A stretch of DNA of 64,000 nucleotides. Origin: Streptomyces vietnamensis. GTDB taxonomy: Bacteria; Actinomycetota; Actinomycetes; Streptomycetales; Streptomycetaceae. The notes under the pieces are model-generated. The model saw nothing but the letters and a program-made list of their open reading frames with translations, had not been told where the DNA came from and made no database searches. The translations under genes and the position numbers were made by a program. Positions 59,401 through 64,000 of this stretch are shown here, piece after piece. Numbering within the stretch: position 1 is the stretch's first letter; the number at the start of each line of letters is the position of its first letter. The stretch lies in contig NZ_CP010407.1 of the NCBI RefSeq assembly GCF_000830005.1, positions 5,770,001 to 5,834,000 on the forward strand, in the 5' to 3' direction.

Positions 59401-60684
59401 GTGACCACGAGTACCGTGACGTCGGTCGAGGAACGCCGGCGGCAGTTCTTCCGCTGGGCACCGTACGCGCTGCTCGTCGTCGCCACGGTCCTCGCGCTCG
59501 CCGCCGCCGACCGGATCACCCCCCGCCCCCTCGCCGTCCTCGTCGCGCTCCTCACCGCGACCCTCGCCCTGCAGCTCTGGTGGACCCGCCGCGAGCGAGC
59601 CTTCGCCGCGAGCGAGCCGCCCGCGCCGGACACCCCCGGCGTCGTCAGCATCCCCGGCGCCCCCGGTCCCGCCTCCGTCACGTACTTCGTGCTGCGCACC
59701 GCGCTCGGGTTCGCGCTCACCTGGGTGAGCCCGTTCTACGCCGTCTTCGCCTGCGTCGGGTACTTCGACGCCGTTTCCCTGCTGCCGCCCCGCCCCGCGT
59801 ACGCCCGCGCCGGACTCCTCGCCGTGGCGCTGATGCTCGGCGGCTCGCAGTCGGGCGGGCTGCCGCCGCGGTCCGCCGTCCAGTGGGCGGCGTTCGGCGG
59901 ACTGTTCGCGCTCAACGCCGCCCTCGCCCTCGGCCTCGCCCACCTCGGCGGCAGGGAGATCGAGAGGGCCGCCACCCTCGCCCGCACCAACGCCCGCCTG
60001 GAACAGGCCCTCACCGAGAACGCGGCGCTCCAGGCGCAGCTCCTCGTGCAGGCCCGCGAGGCGGGCGTCGCCGACGAGCGGCGGCGGCTCGCCGCCGAGA
60101 TCCACGACACCATCGCGCAGGGCCTCACCGGCGTCATCGCCCAGCTCCAGGTCGTCTCCATGACCACCGACCCCGAAGTCGCCCGGGTCCACCTGGGCCG
60201 CGCCGCCGACCTCGCCCGGCACAGCCTCGGCGAGGCCCGCCGCTCCGTGCAGAACCTCAGCCCGGTCGCCCTGGAGCACGACACCCTGCCCGAGGCGCTG
60301 AAGAAGACCGTCGCCGCCTGGACCGAACGCACCGGCATCACGGCCCGGTTCACCGTCACCGGCACCGAGCACCCGCTGCACGACGAGATCGCCGCCACCC
60401 TGCTGCGGATCGCCCAGGAGGCCCTCGCCAACGCCGAGCGCCACTCGGGCGCCGCCCGCGCCGGCGTCACCCTCTCCTACATGGGCGACGAGATCACCCT
60501 CGACGTCCGCGACGACGGCCACGGCTTCGACCCGGCCGCCGTCCCCGCCCGCTCCCGGGCCGGCGGCTTCGGCCTCGACGGCATGCGCGCACGGGCCGAA
60601 CGCCTCGCCGGCACGGTCACCGTGGAGACCGCGCCGGGCGAGGGCACGGCGGTCTGCGCTCGCGTACCGTTGGGCACGCCATGA
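59401..60684 (+). CDS. NarL-type sensor histidine kinase
   Basis: A 427-residue kinase. Five or six transmembrane helices (about 18-200) precede a coiled coil (about 200-235), the HisKA_3 box DERRRLAAEIHDTIAQGLTGVIAQLQ with the phospho-acceptor His, and an HATPase domain with LLRIAQEALANAERHSGA and DDGHGFDPA and GGFGLDGMRARAERLAG. GTG at 59401 is preferred (GAGG six bases before it). GTG at 59371, overlapping the permease stop, is the alternative. Encoded directly behind the ABC-2 genes, it probably senses the exporter substrate or envelope stress. Confidence 0.9.
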   Translation: MTTSTVTSVEERRRQFFRWAPYALLVVATVLALAAADRITPRPLAVLVALLTATLALQLWWTRRERAFAASEPPAPDTPGVVSIPGAPGPASVTYFVLRTALGFALTWVSPFYAVFACVGYFDAVSLLPPRPAYARAGLLAVALMLGGSQSGGLPPRSAVQWAAFGGLFALNAALALGLAHLGGREIERAATLARTNARLEQALTENAALQAQLLVQAREAGVADERRRLAAEIHDTIAQGLTGVIAQLQVVSMTTDPEVARVHLGRAADLARHSLGEARRSVQNLSPVALEHDTLPEALKKTVAAWTERTGITARFTVTGTEHPLHDEIAATLLRIAQEALANAERHSGAARAGVTLSYMGDEITLDVRDDGHGFDPAAVPARSRAGGFGLDGMRARAERLAGTVTVETAPGEGTAVCARVPLGTP

Positions 60685-61319
60685 CTGACATCACGCTCCT
60701 GATCGTCGACGACCACCCCGTCGTACGGGACGGCCTGCGCGGCATGTTCGCCGTCGAGGGCTCCGGCTTCCGCGTCCTCGGCGAGGCGTCGAACGGCGTC
60801 GAGGGCGTCGAACTCGCCGAGCGCCTCGACCCGGACGTCGTCCTGATGGACCTGCGCATGCCCGGGGGCGGCGGCGTCGACGCCATCGCCGAACTCGCCC
60901 GGCGCGGCGCCCGGGCCCGGGTCCTCGTCCTCACCACGTACGACACGGACACCGACACCCTCCCGGCGATCGAGGCCGGCGCCACCGGGTACCTCCTGAA
61001 GGACGCCCCGCGCGAGGAGCTGTTCGCCGCCGTCCGGGCCGCCGCCGACGGCCGCACGGTCCTGTCACCGACCGTCGCGTCCCGCCTGGTGACGGCCGTC
61101 CGCGCGCCCGCCCCGGACACCGGACTCTCCGCCCGCGAGAACGAGATCCTCGCCCTCGTGGCGAAGGGCACCGCGAACCGTGCCATCGCGGCGGAGCTGT
61201 TCATCAGCGAGGCGACGGTGAAGACCCATCTCACCCACATCTACGCGAAGTTGGGCGTGAAGGACCGGGCGGCGGCGGTAGCCACGGGCTACGAACGCGG
61301 CATCCTGGGCAACACCTAG
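60681..61319 (+). CDS. NarL/LuxR-type response regulator
   Basis: A 212-residue regulator with phospho-acceptor Asp57 (VVLMDLRMPGGGG), conserved Lys in GYLLKDA, and LuxR HTH (about 145-205, LSARENEILALVAKGTANRAIAAELFISEATVKTHLTHIYAKLGVKDRAAAV). The ATG at 60681 overlaps the kinase stop in ATGA. It completes the operon ABC ATPase, permease, kinase, regulator and probably activates it. Confidence 0.94.
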   Translation: MTDITLLIVDDHPVVRDGLRGMFAVEGSGFRVLGEASNGVEGVELAERLDPDVVLMDLRMPGGGGVDAIAELARRGARARVLVLTTYDTDTDTLPAIEAGATGYLLKDAPREELFAAVRAAADGRTVLSPTVASRLVTAVRAPAPDTGLSARENEILALVAKGTANRAIAAELFISEATVKTHLTHIYAKLGVKDRAAAVATGYERGILGNT

Positions 61320-61794
61320 CCGGCTGCCGCGTGGGCCCGCGCCCGGCCGGGCCTTCGCCCCGCGCCCGTGCGAGCGGTGCCCCCCGCCCACCCCCGTGTG
61401 GGCCCGCGCCCGGGCTGGGCGGTGCCCTTCGTCGCCCCCCCCCGTGTGGGCCCGCGCCTGGCTGGGCGTCGTCCCGCTGCCGTGTGGGCAATCGTCCCGC
61501 TGGGGCGGGACGGGTGGGCACACGGGACGGCGCCCTTCAGCGGCGCCTCCGCGTCCCGAGCCTGGACCCGCACCCCAGCGGTGCCGCACGACGTGGTGCG
61601 GGTTCGGGCGCGGGAGCCTCGGGCGCCGGCAGGGCGCGGGTCCGTTGTGCCCACCCGTTCCGCCCCAGCGGAACGATTGCCCACAACGGGGGCGGCGGGG
61701 ACGCGCCGCCCCGGGCGGGCGCCGCCCGCAACGGGGTGGGCGCCGGCCCAGCGGGGCGACGCCCGCGACGGCGAGGCGCGGGACCGTAGTGGGG
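61320..61794. repeat. Composite palindromic repeat, copy B (between response regulator and glgX)
   Basis: The core 61480-61689 has a left hairpin (61480-61525; CCGTGTG/CACACGG, CGTCCCGC/GCGGGACG), a central hairpin (ACCCGCACC 61566-61574 with GGTGCGGGT 61595-61603) and a right hairpin (61642-61689; CCGTTGTG/CACAACGG, CGTTCCGC/GCGGAACG). Upstream, the motif CCGTGTGGGCCCGCGCC recurs at 61394 and 61442, with a variant at 61327. Its reverse complement aligns with copy A (30334-30823), so the two copies are inverted. It lies between convergent genes; no gene is seen in the 475 bases. Confidence 0.85.
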
Positions 61795-63996
<2,202 letters not shown>

Positions 63997-64000
63997 CGTC

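Overview
The window is a piece of a high-GC actinobacterial chromosome. Codon third positions are almost all G or C, GTG starts are frequent, four-base ATGA/GTGA overlaps are common, and nearly every protein resembles Streptomyces proteins. The gene order (icmA, thioredoxin/TPR gene, DUF6230 operon, pyk-ackA-pta, pfkA, dicarboxylate transporter, then glgB-mak-treS-glgE, glgP, M4 protease, ABC exporters, two-component pair, glgX) agrees with my memory of the Streptomyces coelicolor SCO5415 to SCO5456 interval. I could not check that synteny here. No rRNA, tRNA, CRISPR, transposase or prophage genes were seen.

Layout. 1-8.4 kb: a MarR regulator (cut by the window edge), a DUF3817 membrane protein, isobutyryl-CoA mutase large subunit (icmA), a PPOX-type oxidoreductase, a TetR regulator, a thioredoxin/TPR protein, and a three-gene envelope operon (DUF6230, DUF6114, Pro/Thr-rich secreted protein). 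8.4-14.6 kb: central carbon metabolism, with pyruvate kinase, acetate kinase and phosphotransacetylase on the minus strand and phosphofructokinase divergent. 14.8-25.5 kb: small regulatory and redox genes. These include a tyrosine phosphatase, a double-XRE regulator, a CitA/CitB-like two-component system facing a C4-dicarboxylate symporter, an Lrp regulator facing an epimerase/aldo-keto reductase pair, a MerR-thioredoxin pair, and a short second threonyl-tRNA synthetase. 25.9-36.2 kb: a HelD-family RNA polymerase recycling ATPase, then the GlgE pathway on the minus strand. TreS (trehalose to maltose), maltokinase (maltose 1-phosphate), GlgE (alpha-glucan) and GlgB (branching) act in series, while GlgP at 44 kb and GlgX at the right edge degrade the product.

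36.4-44.0 kb is the part that looks accessory. It sits between glgE and glgP and holds an NmrA/AraC divergent pair and a compact four-gene operon: an HpaB-type flavin monooxygenase, a DHA2 exporter, a PrnB-like (pyrrolnitrin ring-rearrangement family) haem protein and a PhzS-like flavoprotein. I know of no described pathway with this combination, and it is the best candidate for an undescribed biosynthetic system. 46.6-61.3 kb is signalling and export: two NarL-type two-component systems, an M4 metalloprotease, a GntR-TetR hybrid regulator facing an MFS pump, a heterodimeric ABC exporter and an ABC-2 exporter.

The non-coding DNA is unusually informative. Two copies of a composite palindromic repeat (about 205 bp core) lie in opposite orientation 31 kb apart (30455-30659 and 61480-61689). 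Their paired hairpins carry compensatory stem changes around a conserved internal loop. The short threonyl-tRNA synthetase is preceded by a leaderless 17-codon leader peptide with three consecutive Thr codons and an attenuator-like hairpin. A 24-bp perfect palindrome fills the icmA promoter. A MerR-type promoter with a 19-bp spacer drives the MerR-thioredoxin pair, and further perfect palindromes mark likely operators upstream of helR, the TetR gene, the MFS pump and the ABC exporters.
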